Positions 33,880 to 42,399 of a DNA stretch of 64,000 nucleotides are shown one piece after another. The DNA comes from Azotimanducus sp965220185 (GTDB lineage Bacteria; Pseudomonadota; Gammaproteobacteria; Pseudomonadales; Azotimanducaceae). The first letter of the stretch is position 1; every line of letters starts with the position of its first letter. The position numbers were made by a program, and so were the translations under genes. The notes under the pieces are model-generated. The model ran no database searches and had not been told where the DNA came from. It saw only the letters and a program-made list of their open reading frames with translations. The stretch is from NCBI GenBank assembly GCA_965220185.1, contig OZ244807.1:372001-436000 (forward strand), written 5' to 3'.

Positions 33880-34890
33880 CTATGCCTGATCAACCAACGC
33901 CTCAAGCGGCCACCTCGGCCGCGTCGTGATGGCCAAGGGTTCGGTGCAGCCTTGGGCAAGGCGGTGATGCCCGGCAAAAGCGATCATGGCACCATTGTCA
34001 GTGCAAAGATGTGGCGCGGGGAAATGCACCTTCGCATCGAGCTCCGTCTCGAATTGATGGCGAAGGCGATGGTTGGCGCTGACGCCGCCCGCCACCACGA
34101 GTTCCTTCATGCGAGTTTCTTGCAGCGCACGCGACACTTTGATGTGAAGCGTATCGACAATCGCTTGCTCGAAGCTCGCGGCGATGTCGGCGGCAGTGTG
34201 GTCGTCAAGCGGCGAACTTTCAGCGACGAGCTGTCGCACCGCCGTCTTGAGTCCACTAAAACTCAAATCAAGGCCGGGTCGGTCGGTCATGGGCCGTGGC
34301 AGCTTGAAGGCGTCAGACTTGCCATTGATCGCCAGCTTCGAGATGGCCGGGCCACCGGGAAAGCCGAGGCCGAGCATTCGCGCCACCTTGTCAAAGGCCT
34401 CGCCGACGGCATCGTCGAGCGTATCGCCAAGTATCTTGTAGCGGCCAATGGCTTGCACTCGAACGATTTGCGTGTGGCCACCCGAAACGAGCAAGGCGAG
34501 AAACGGAAACCGAGGCTGCACATCGGAGAGAAAAGGCGCGAGCAGGTGCCCCTCCATGTGATGCACGCCGATGCTTGGGATGTCGAGCGCTTGCGCGAGG
34601 CTGCGTCCGAAGGCCGCGCCGACCATGAGCGCGCCGGGAAGCCCGGGCCCTGCTGTATAGGCGATGCCGGTCAAGTCTTCGAGCGTCATGTCGGCATCCT
34701 CAAGCGCTCTTTGCAGCAGCGGGCCGAGCTTTCGAATGTGATCGCGCGAAGCAAGTTCCGGCACCACGCCGCCGAATGGCTGGTGAATGTCGGTTTGGGA
34801 CGCGAGCGCTTCCGCGACGATGCCGCGCGTGGCGTCATAGATAGCGATGCCGCAGTCGTCGCAGGATGTCTCGATGCCAAGGGTGGACAT
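33880..34890 (-). CDS. tsaD: tRNA threonylcarbamoyladenosine transferase TsaD
   Basis: 336 residues, standard length. Kae1/TsaD signature: TLGIETSCDDCGIAIYD at the start, the Fe-binding HHMEGH near 110, LLVSGGHTQIV, and a C-terminal AGGVSANHRLR and CTDNGAMIAF. With TsaB, TsaC and TsaE it makes t6A37 on ANN-decoding tRNAs; it is essential in most bacteria. It is divergent from purH across 50 bp. The usual rpsU neighbour is not in the window. Confidence 0.95.
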   Translation of the reverse strand: MSTLGIETSCDDCGIAIYDATRGIVAEALASQTDIHQPFGGVVPELASRDHIRKLGPLLQRALEDADMTLEDLTGIAYTAGPGLPGALMVGAAFGRSLAQALDIPSIGVHHMEGHLLAPFLSDVQPRFPFLALLVSGGHTQIVRVQAIGRYKILGDTLDDAVGEAFDKVARMLGLGFPGGPAISKLAINGKSDAFKLPRPMTDRPGLDLSFSGLKTAVRQLVAESSPLDDHTAADIAASFEQAIVDTLHIKVSRALQETRMKELVVAGGVSANHRLRHQFETELDAKVHFPAPHLCTDNGAMIAFAGHHRLAQGCTEPLAITTRPRWPLEALVDQA

Positions 34891-34940
34891 GTATGATTCC
34901 CCTTTGAGTGAGAAACGGACTCCGCCTCATTGCAATGCAG

Positions 34941-36473
34941 ATGAAACGCAGAATTGAGCGCGCACTCATTAGTGTATCGGACAAGACTGGCCTGGAAGGC
35001 TTGGCGCGCGGTCTGCACGCCGCCGGCATCGAAATTCTTGCCTCTGGCGGCACCGGCAAAACTATCGCGAACTTCGGCGTGCCAGTGCGCGAAGTCTCTG
35101 ACTACACAGGCTTTCCCGAGCTGATGGAAGGTCGCGTCAAGACCTTGCATCCGAAAATCCATGGCGGCATCCTCGCACGCCGCGACCTTGACGCCGAAGT
35201 CATGCGAGCGCACGGCATCGATGCCATTGATCTGGTGGTGGTCAATCTCTATCCGTTTGAGTCCGTGGTTGAACATTCCGGCATTACGCACGCTGAGGCC
35301 ATAGAGAACATCGACATTGGTGGCCCTTCAATGATTCGCAGCGCCGCCAAGAATCATGAATTCGTGACGGTGGTGATCGACCCGGCGGACTACGCAAGCG
35401 TGCTCGCGGAAGTTGCCGCCGGTGGCACCAGTGCCGAGCTTCGGCGCGAACTCGCAATAAAAGCCTTCGCACGCACGAGTCGCTACGATCAAGCCATTCA
35501 CAGTTATCTTGCCGGACAGTCCGCCGCCGAACCTACTCTTCAGTGGCTGAGCGATCTTCGCTACGGCGAGAACCCGCATCAACGCGCCCAGCTTTTTCGC
35601 GACACACGCCTGCCGTTCGAAGGCTCGCTCGTGGCGGCCAAGCAGTTGCAGGGCAAGGCGCTTTCCTACAACAACATCATGGACGCCGATGCCGCGCTCG
35701 ACTGTGTTCGCCAATTCGAAGCGCCTTGCTGCGTGATCGTCAAGCACGCCAATCCTTGCGGCGTTGCGTGTGCAGAAGATATTGGCGAGGCTTGGCGGAG
35801 GGCCTTCGAGTGCGACCCGGTGTCCGCCTTCGGCGGCATCATCGCCGTCAACCGGCCCTTGGATGCGGTAACCGCCGCGCAGATTGTCGATGCGCAGTTT
35901 GTCGAAGTGCTAGTTGCGCCAACGGTCATGGAAACCGCGCGGGAGGTGCTCGCGCGCCCGAAGAATCTTCGCGTCCTTGAAGTGGGAGATCAAGCGAGCA
36001 AGGAGCGCGGACGCGACTACAGGCGCGTCAGTGGCGGCATGTTGATTCAAGATGCGGACAGCGTGCATCTTGCAGAGGACGCTTTGGAAGTTGCAACGAA
36101 ACGCGCACCTTCGCACGCCGAGCTTCGTGACCTGGTGTTCGCGTTCAAAGTGGTAGCTGCGGTGAAGTCCAACGCTATTGTCTTGGCGCGGTCTGCATGC
36201 ACAATCGGTATTGGCGGCGGACAGCCCAATCGTGTGACGAGCGCACGCATTGCTGAAATGCGCGCCGAGGAACTTGGGCTTGAAACACGCGGCAGTGTGC
36301 TCGCATCGGACGCCTTCTTTCCTTTTCGCGATACAGTTGACGCCGCCGCCAAGATGGGTGTGACGGCTATCATTCAGCCCGGCGGCTCAATGCGCGACAA
36401 GGAGTCGATTGAAGCTGCCAATGAACACGGCATGGCGATGGTGTTTACTGGGCGTCGGCACTTTCGGCATTAA
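34941..36473 (+). CDS. purH: bifunctional AICAR formyltransferase / IMP cyclohydrolase PurH
   Basis: About 510 residues. The N-terminal MGS-like IMP cyclohydrolase domain starts RRIERALISVSDKTGLEGLA and has the HPKIHGGILARR motif. The C-terminal AICAR transformylase domain carries KHANPCGVA and the IGIGGGQPNRV segment. It performs the last two steps of purine synthesis. ATG 34941 fits the usual MK-RALISVSDKTG start; ATG 34935 and GTG 34908 are in frame. purD follows 14 bp later, forming a purHD operon. Confidence 0.95.
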   Translation: MKRRIERALISVSDKTGLEGLARGLHAAGIEILASGGTGKTIANFGVPVREVSDYTGFPELMEGRVKTLHPKIHGGILARRDLDAEVMRAHGIDAIDLVVVNLYPFESVVEHSGITHAEAIENIDIGGPSMIRSAAKNHEFVTVVIDPADYASVLAEVAAGGTSAELRRELAIKAFARTSRYDQAIHSYLAGQSAAEPTLQWLSDLRYGENPHQRAQLFRDTRLPFEGSLVAAKQLQGKALSYNNIMDADAALDCVRQFEAPCCVIVKHANPCGVACAEDIGEAWRRAFECDPVSAFGGIIAVNRPLDAVTAAQIVDAQFVEVLVAPTVMETAREVLARPKNLRVLEVGDQASKERGRDYRRVSGGMLIQDADSVHLAEDALEVATKRAPSHAELRDLVFAFKVVAAVKSNAIVLARSACTIGIGGGQPNRVTSARIAEMRAEELGLETRGSVLASDAFFPFRDTVDAAAKMGVTAIIQPGGSMRDKESIEAANEHGMAMVFTGRRHFRH

Positions 36474-36487
36474 GGTAAGCCGACGAA

Positions 36488-37771
36488 GTGAAAGTACTCA
36501 TAGTCGGCGGCGGAGGACGCGAGCACGCACTTGCATGGTGCGCCGCGAAATCGAAGCGCGTCAGCGAAGTGCTTGTAGCACCCGGCAACGCTGGCACCCA
36601 CCTCGAACCCGGCGTGCGCAACGTGCAAGTGCGAGACGACGACATTGCAGGCTTGCTTGATCTTGCCAAGCGTCAAGCTGTTGACCTCACTATTGTCGGC
36701 CCGGAAGCGCCGCTCGTTGCTGGCATACGCGATACGTTCGATGCGAACGGCCTCGCCTGTTTCGGGCCGAACGCGCAAGCAGCGGCGCTCGAGGGTAGCA
36801 AGTCGTTCAGCAAGGAATTTTTGCGTAGCCAAGGCATTCCGACGGCTGACTTTTCAGTCGTCGAGACAGTGGAGGAAGGTCGTGCCGTGATTGCGCAGAG
36901 AGGAGCGCCGCTCGTTGTCAAGGCCGACGGTCTTGCTGCGGGCAAGGGCGTGACCATCTGTGCCGATGAAGAATCTGCCATGCAGGCCATCACTGAAGCA
37001 CTTGAAGGTCTCAAGTTCGGCGAAGCTGGGCGCCAGCTCGTGGTCGAAGAATTTCTAGAAGGTGAAGAAGCAAGCTTCATCTGCCTCTGCGATGGCCGGA
37101 CTGCCCTGCCGCTTGCGACCTCTCAAGATCATAAGGCGCGTTTCGATGGCGACCAAGGCCCGAATACCGGTGGCATGGGTGCGTATTCACCGGCACCGGT
37201 GGTGACGGGGGCGGTGCATGATCGGATCATGCGCGAAGTGATCAATCCGACCTTGGCTGGTATGGCCGCGCGCGGCACGCCGTATCAAGGCTTCTTGTAT
37301 GCGGGCCTGATGATCACTCCGGAGGGCGCGCCGAAGGTGATTGAATTCAATGTGCGTCTCGGCGACCCGGAAGCGCAGCCGCTCCTCATTCGGCTTCAGG
37401 GCGACTTGATCGAGGCGTGCCTCGCCGCGCTTGATGGCGGGCTCGATAGGTTCGCGCTTGCTTGGGACCAACGCCATGCGCTCGGTGTCGTTATGGTGTC
37501 GGATGGTTATCCCGGCAGTTACGCCAAGGGCGAACGGATAACGATGCAGGAGGCGGAGGCGGAGGATGTCAAGGTATTTCATGCGGGCACCAGTCTTGAA
37601 CAAGGGGCGCTTGTGACCAGCGGTGGACGTGTACTGTGTGTCACTGCGCTTGGTGACACGGTTGTCAGCGCACAGGCGCGCGCCTACGAATCTACCCGAC
37701 GCATCGACTGGCCAGGAGTGCGCTATCGCATGGATATCGGCTACCGCGCAGTCGCTCGCGAGAGCGTCTAA
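36488..37771 (+). CDS. purD: phosphoribosylamine-glycine ligase PurD
   Basis: 427 residues with GTG start 36488. ATP-grasp enzyme: KVLIVGGGGREHALAW at the N-terminus, FGPNAQAAALEGSKSFSKEF, ADGLAAGKGV, then the metal-binding EFNVRLGDPEAQPLL. It joins glycine to phosphoribosylamine in purine synthesis. Length is normal and no defects are seen. Second gene of the purHD operon. Confidence 0.95.
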   Translation: MKVLIVGGGGREHALAWCAAKSKRVSEVLVAPGNAGTHLEPGVRNVQVRDDDIAGLLDLAKRQAVDLTIVGPEAPLVAGIRDTFDANGLACFGPNAQAAALEGSKSFSKEFLRSQGIPTADFSVVETVEEGRAVIAQRGAPLVVKADGLAAGKGVTICADEESAMQAITEALEGLKFGEAGRQLVVEEFLEGEEASFICLCDGRTALPLATSQDHKARFDGDQGPNTGGMGAYSPAPVVTGAVHDRIMREVINPTLAGMAARGTPYQGFLYAGLMITPEGAPKVIEFNVRLGDPEAQPLLIRLQGDLIEACLAALDGGLDRFALAWDQRHALGVVMVSDGYPGSYAKGERITMQEAEAEDVKVFHAGTSLEQGALVTSGGRVLCVTALGDTVVSAQARAYESTRRIDWPGVRYRMDIGYRAVARESV

Positions 37772-37865
37772 GATTAAGCGAATATATTGATTTCCAGCCT
37801 GCGCCTGGGGCGTATATCTCACATGTATTGACTGAAAGGTCTTACAAGGTCACAGGGGTTGAATC

Positions 37866-38870
37866 GTGCAGGATATTGGTCCTTATGCACCGTGGAAACC
37901 ATCCCCTATGAAAGCCTTTGAACTCAGGCGCCTTGAGCCTTACAGCCGCTTGACCGGTCAGCAGCTCATGGATCTTGCCAATTCTTGCCGGGAACTGACC
38001 ATTGCGGCGGGGCGTCACTTTGAAGTGCGCAACGAAACCATGCGCGGCCAATGCTTTCTGCTTGAAGGCAGCGTCCAGATTTGCGCGGTTGGAGCGCGGC
38101 AAACGCGCGTGCTTGAGACCGTCACACATCCGAGCGCGCGGGCGCGATTGCCATTGCTCGGCGTCACCGCGCTTGGGCAAGATGCCAAGGATGTGCATAT
38201 CCGCATGCGCTACAGGTCGCGCATTCTTGTGGTTGATCGTGAGGTCGAGCGAACGCCCGGCAGCGTCCACGTCACGCCGATCAGTGCCATTGATGAGAAC
38301 AAATGGATGCGACGATTTCTTGGCAGCGCATTCGCCGCTGACCTGCCGCCTTCCGAACTGAGAAACTTGTTTCGAGCCTTCACCAGCGAGCAGGTCGAGG
38401 CCGGGCAAGTAATCGGCGCGAAAGGTGATCCGCCTTCGCGATTCCACGTCGTCAAAACAGGGCAAGCGCGCGTTCTTGACCGTGTGACGCTCGCGGTGCT
38501 CGGTCCGGGTGATTTTTTCGGCGAGGACAGTCTCGTTCGCAACGCGCCGCGCAACGCCACCATCAGCATGCTCACCGATGGCGAACTGCTCTCAGTTGAC
38601 GAGCAAGCCTTCCGCAGCCTGCTGCGCGAGAGGTTCGTGTGTAACTTGGAGCCGGGCCGCATCGCCGTCCACCTCAATCTCGTCAGCGCTGGCAATCCGG
38701 AGCAGGAGTCCGCGCACTTGAACGTGAAGACTGAAGAGCTGAGGCAAGCTTTGCCGCTACTCGACCGCGATATCAAGTATCTCCTCCGTGGTGATCGACC
38801 GGATGTGGAACTCGCGGCGTTTATACTGACGCACCATGGTTATCAAGTCTTTACCGGGCAAGATGCTTGA
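37866..38870 (+). CDS. tandem cyclic-nucleotide-binding-domain protein with degenerate rhodanese-like tail
   Basis: 334 residues from GTG 37866. Two cNMP-binding-like domains follow each other: residues 20-130 (weak) and 150-260, with the clearer phosphate-cassette-like GDFFGEDSLVRNAPRNATIS near 215. The tail (RPDVELAAFILTHHGYQVFT) resembles the end of a rhodanese domain but lacks a visible catalytic cysteine. No helix-turn-helix is seen, so it is not a classic Crp regulator. The 3' end overlaps coq7 by 35 bp, implying coupling with ubiquinone synthesis. Confidence 0.75.
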   Translation: MQDIGPYAPWKPSPMKAFELRRLEPYSRLTGQQLMDLANSCRELTIAAGRHFEVRNETMRGQCFLLEGSVQICAVGARQTRVLETVTHPSARARLPLLGVTALGQDAKDVHIRMRYRSRILVVDREVERTPGSVHVTPISAIDENKWMRRFLGSAFAADLPPSELRNLFRAFTSEQVEAGQVIGAKGDPPSRFHVVKTGQARVLDRVTLAVLGPGDFFGEDSLVRNAPRNATISMLTDGELLSVDEQAFRSLLRERFVCNLEPGRIAVHLNLVSAGNPEQESAHLNVKTEELRQALPLLDRDIKYLLRGDRPDVELAAFILTHHGYQVFTGQDA

Positions 38871-39492
38871 CAAAGCCATCATCTCGGCTGACCGGGCGCT
38901 GCGCACGCTTGTAGGCGTGCCGCTGCCCGGTGCTCGTTCTACACCATCGGTTGACGGCGATGCGACATCTTCTGTGCTCGATGAGCGGGAGCGGCGCCAC
39001 GCAGCGGGCCTGATGCGCGTCAACCACACTGGCGAGGTATGCGCTCAAGCACTCTACCAGGGGCAGGCGATGACGAGTCGTTCGAAAGCGTTGAAAGCGC
39101 ATTTGCGGCAAGCCGCGTCGGAAGAACAGGATCATCTGTCCTGGTGCGCCGAGCGATTGACAGCACTTGGCGGCCGGGCGAGCCTCTTGAATCCGGTCTT
39201 CCATGCAGCGTCCTTCTGCTTGGGCGCAGCTGTTGGACTCCTCAAAGAAGAGATTGGGCTCGGATTCGTTTCAGCGACCGAGGATGAGGTGTGCGAGCAC
39301 TTGGACCGGCACCTTCAATCATTGCCAGAATCCGATCATTCGAGCCGTGCGGTACTTGAAGCGATGCGCGAAGAAGAAGCCGGGCACGGCAGCGACGCGA
39401 TGCGCGCTGGCGGAAAGGCATTCCCGGAGGCCCTCAAAGGGCTGATGCGCCTGACCTCGAAGGTGATGACGGCGAGCACGTATCGCATCTGA
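38836..39492 (+). CDS. coq7: demethoxyubiquinone hydroxylase Coq7
   Basis: 218 residues. Di-iron ligands are visible: Glu in VNHTGEVCAQALYQGQ, Glu and His in ASEEQDHLSWC, and EEEAGHGSDAM near the end. Coq7 carries out the C-6 hydroxylation in aerobic ubiquinone synthesis in those proteobacteria that lack UbiF. It overlaps the upstream cNMP-domain gene by 35 bp. Strong family match. Confidence 0.93.
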   Translation: MVIKSLPGKMLDKAIISADRALRTLVGVPLPGARSTPSVDGDATSSVLDERERRHAAGLMRVNHTGEVCAQALYQGQAMTSRSKALKAHLRQAASEEQDHLSWCAERLTALGGRASLLNPVFHAASFCLGAAVGLLKEEIGLGFVSATEDEVCEHLDRHLQSLPESDHSSRAVLEAMREEEAGHGSDAMRAGGKAFPEALKGLMRLTSKVMTASTYRI

Positions 39493-39575
39493 GCCATGTT
39501 CGTGATTGCGCTTAGCGACCTCAAATCGCATAAGCTATAGAGTATTTCGTATTTCGAACAGAAGGCGAAAGGGCG

Positions 39576-39818
39576 ATGGATTCTCAAACTCCCCCATTCA
39601 ATCGAGACTATTTTGATCGGTTGGGTAAGGGACAACGCGCACTCCATGACACGCGGCCGAAGCATCGAACAATTGAAGAGACGTTCGCACGCTGTGACCA
39701 GCTTCGTCGTATGGCGAATAAGGACAAGTCGGATGAACATTGGATGGTGGGGCACCTACGATACCGAACGCGGAGCTTAGAACGACAAGCGAGATTGGCA
39801 GACCAGCATGCTCTCTGA
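39576..39818 (+). CDS. small hypothetical protein, partner of nucleotidyltransferase
   Basis: 80 residues, highly charged and mostly helical (RPKHRTIEETFARCDQLRRM), no membrane segment. It overlaps the next gene by 11 bp. Small protein plus nucleotidyltransferase suggests a toxin-antitoxin-like pair (MNT/AbiE-type), but I do not recognise this protein itself. Confidence 0.55.
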   Translation: MDSQTPPFNRDYFDRLGKGQRALHDTRPKHRTIEETFARCDQLRRMANKDKSDEHWMVGHLRYRTRSLERQARLADQHAL

Positions 39819-40368
39819 TGTGATTAAAGCAGTCTCGAACATCGTTGCTGATGCAGACCGATGGGTTGTGTTCGGTGCGGTCGCGGCGAATATGTATCGC
39901 GCAGAAGAACGCTTCACCTATGATGTTGATGTGCTAGTCACAGTCAATACAGAGAAGCTGCCAACCTTAATTCAAATCGCAGCACGCGATGGCTGGACGG
40001 TTACACACAACCAATCTGATTGGCTTCTTCGGCTACAACATGCACACTATGGCGAAGTCGATATTGTCCGTGTTGAAGACGATTATCAACAACAAGCAAT
40101 GTTGCGTGCGAGAGCTTATGAGCTAGAAGGTCACACGTTCCATGTGCTCTCCCCAGAGGATGTCATCATCCATAAGATGATCGCGGACCGCGCACAAGAT
40201 GAAGCCGATGTCCTTTCCATTTTTTACGCGGAACATCCCCTCGACTGGGATTACCTGTCTCAATACATTCGAGAATGGGCGTTACAAGACAGGTTTCATC
40301 GCATCGAACAACGCTATGAACAAGAGTTCGGGTCTACGCTCCCTCGTATACACGCGAATGCAACATAA
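39808..40368 (+). CDS. AbiEii/MNT-like nucleotidyltransferase
   Basis: 186 residues. Polymerase-beta-type pattern: WVVFGAVAANMYRAEERFTY, DVDVLV (catalytic Asp pair), third acidic strand EVDIVRVED, then the typical LSPEDVIIHKMIADRAQDEADV helix seen in AbiEii-like and DUF6036-type NTases. Such proteins can add nucleotides to tRNA or proteins as toxins, or act as antitoxins. The base composition is richer in AT than the flanking coq7 and carbonic anhydrase genes, consistent with transfer. Confidence 0.75.
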   Translation: MLSDVIKAVSNIVADADRWVVFGAVAANMYRAEERFTYDVDVLVTVNTEKLPTLIQIAARDGWTVTHNQSDWLLRLQHAHYGEVDIVRVEDDYQQQAMLRARAYELEGHTFHVLSPEDVIIHKMIADRAQDEADVLSIFYAEHPLDWDYLSQYIREWALQDRFHRIEQRYEQEFGSTLPRIHANAT

Positions 40369-40456
40369 CAGCGGGCGGTGGTATGGCTACCGCTCTGTCA
40401 CAGTCAGCGCCCTCCTATAATGCACGGCGCAGAACAGGATCAATTTAGGAGCTCGC

Positions 40457-40948
40457 ATGTCCGCCACTGATGAATTTCTCGCCAACAACGCGAAATATGC
40501 GAGCCAATTCGACAAGGGCGAGGCACCGTCTCCGCCTGCCAAGCGCGTGGCGGTTGTCGCCTGCATGGACGCGCGTATTGAAACCGGTCGCTTGCTTGGC
40601 CTCGCAGAAGGCGATGCCCATGTCATTCGCAATGCTGGCGGCGTCGTTACCGACGATGTTCTGCGCTCGCTTCTTATTTCGCAGCGGCTGCTCGGCACGC
40701 GCGAGATCATCCTCATACATCACACTGACTGCGGCATGACCACCTTCAAAGATGACGATGTGAAAGCGCAGATTGAAGCCGAGACGGGTCTGCGCCCCGC
40801 CTTCGCCTTGGAAGCCTTTCCCGATGAGGAAGAAGATGTGCGTCAATCGATTCGGCGAATCGAAGCGTGCCCGTTTATTCCGGTGAAGGATTCAATTCGC
40901 GGCTTTGTCTACGATGTCAAAACAGGGCTTCTGAGCGAGGTGACGTGA
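40457..40948 (+). CDS. beta-class carbonic anhydrase
   Basis: 163 residues, a short cytosolic beta-CA. Zinc ligands: Cys36 in VVACMDARIE, His and Cys in ILIHHTDCGMTTF; the Asp-Arg dyad is MDAR. It interconverts CO2 and bicarbonate. ThiL follows on the opposite strand with a 1-bp gap, so the two genes converge. Confidence 0.92.
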   Translation: MSATDEFLANNAKYASQFDKGEAPSPPAKRVAVVACMDARIETGRLLGLAEGDAHVIRNAGGVVTDDVLRSLLISQRLLGTREIILIHHTDCGMTTFKDDDVKAQIEAETGLRPAFALEAFPDEEEDVRQSIRRIEACPFIPVKDSIRGFVYDVKTGLLSEVT

Positions 40949-40949
40949 A

Positions 40950-41867
40950 TCAAACCGAGAAATGACGAAAGCCCGTCGCAAACTCGGACACCTGTTCATC
41001 CCCTAGCCATACCCCTATCTCTGACCCCGTTTCTCCAATTCGCGTCACGCGCTCGCATAACGATTCAATGCGCGCTCGCATCTGGCGCGGCGCGGTGAAC
41101 AGCAGTTCATAATCGTCGCTCGATGCGATTTCGCCGATCTTTGGCAGACTGCTTGGATTGAAACCGATCCCCGTCCCGCTCGCCTTGGCGATATGCCAGG
41201 CATCGGCGAGCAGCCCGTCTGAGATGTCGATGGCCGCGGATGCGATGCCAATCAAGCTTTGACCGAGCGCGAGCCTTGGCTCGGGCAGCCAGTAGCGAAC
41301 AAAAGGATGATCGGGGGATTTCTCGGCGAGCGCGTGCATTGCCTCGCGGCTTATAGGCCGGAGCTGCGCTAAGCCCCGCGCCGCGCCACCAAGAATGCCG
41401 CTCACGTACACATCTTCGCCCGCTCGTGCGCCAGTTCTCGTCAGCGCCTGTCCCATTGGCACTTCGCCGTGTACGCTGAAGGTCACGTTCATTGTTCCGG
41501 TCGAGAGATTGCCGCCAGCGATGGGACATTCAAATTTCGCCGCAGTGTCTCGAATGCCTTTCGTGAACGCTTGAATCCACGCTTGGTCAGACCTTTCAAC
41601 AGTGAGCGCAAGCAATGCGAACTTCGGCTTTGCGCCCATGGCGGCGAGATCCGAAAGCGCGGCGCGAAAGCAGCGTCCGGCAATGAGCCAAGCGTCGGCA
41701 TCGCGTGGAAAATGGCGGTCTGGCACAAAGCTGTCAATCGAACTCGCGAGCGCGTGACCAGGGCGAACGTCGGTCAACGCGCAGTCATCCCCGGGACCAA
41801 GCAAGAGACCGTCGGGTGTGCCGAGGCCCGCGACAATCTGACCGATCAGTTCGAACTCGTGTGGCAC
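40950..41867 (-). CDS. thiL: thiamine-monophosphate kinase ThiL
   Basis: 305 residues. GPGDDCALTDV near residue 25 and SSIDSFVPDRHF with ALSDLAAMGAKP are the conserved Mg-ATP binding segments; ISDGLLADAWHIAKAS lies near 220. It phosphorylates thiamine monophosphate to the active cofactor. Its start overlaps the nusB end by 22 bp, the common nusB-thiL pairing. Confidence 0.93.
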   Translation of the reverse strand: MPHEFELIGQIVAGLGTPDGLLLGPGDDCALTDVRPGHALASSIDSFVPDRHFPRDADAWLIAGRCFRAALSDLAAMGAKPKFALLALTVERSDQAWIQAFTKGIRDTAAKFECPIAGGNLSTGTMNVTFSVHGEVPMGQALTRTGARAGEDVYVSGILGGAARGLAQLRPISREAMHALAEKSPDHPFVRYWLPEPRLALGQSLIGIASAAIDISDGLLADAWHIAKASGTGIGFNPSSLPKIGEIASSDDYELLFTAPRQMRARIESLCERVTRIGETGSEIGVWLGDEQVSEFATGFRHFSV

Positions 41868-42334
41868 GCTTCACTCGTTTCCGAAAATTCCTCTTGCCGC
41901 GCTTGACGGGCAATCTGATCAAGCACAGCGTTGACGTAGGTATGGCTGCCAGTCGCGCCAAATTGCTTGGCGAGCCGAACGCCTTGGTCAATCACCACCC
42001 GCGCTGGCACGCCGGGCAGAAACAAAAGCTCGAAGGTGCCCATGCGCAGCAAGGCGTGCTCGATGGGGTCGAGTGACTCTAGTGCTCGATCAAGCAGCGG
42101 CGCGATTTGTGCGTCGAGACTTGCGGCTTCGCGAATCGCGCCGCGCACAAGCTGCATGAAATAGAGCTTGTCGCATTCGTTGTAGCCGAGCGCACTGCGA
42201 AACTCGCGAATGACAGCCTCCGCGCTTAACGGATCGAAGTGGTGCTTGTAGAGCGCCTGCGTCGCCAGCCGCCGCGACTGCTCGCGCTTGACGCGAACAG
42301 TCGCGGACACGCGCCCACTGTCTAAGTCCTGCAT
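41846..42334 (-). CDS. nusB: transcription antitermination factor NusB
   Basis: 162 residues, all helical. It begins RVKREQSRRLATQALYKHHF and ends PARVVIDQGVRLAKQFGATG followed by VNAVLDQIAR, the standard NusB signature. It acts with NusE on boxA in rRNA operons. RibH, usually directly upstream, is about 2.4 kb away behind an inserted Fic island. Confidence 0.93.
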   Translation of the reverse strand: MQDLDSGRVSATVRVKREQSRRLATQALYKHHFDPLSAEAVIREFRSALGYNECDKLYFMQLVRGAIREAASLDAQIAPLLDRALESLDPIEHALLRMGTFELLFLPGVPARVVIDQGVRLAKQFGATGSHTYVNAVLDQIARQARQEEFSETSEACHTSSN

Positions 42335-42399
42335 TTCCGTGTGCCTGTCCCTTGCATGAGGCCATTATCCGTCAATAAGGCTTGCGGCAAGGCAGGCTA

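Noticed and set aside
33841..34896. 351-codon open frame opposite tsaD
   Set aside because: Antisense shadow of a highly conserved gene.
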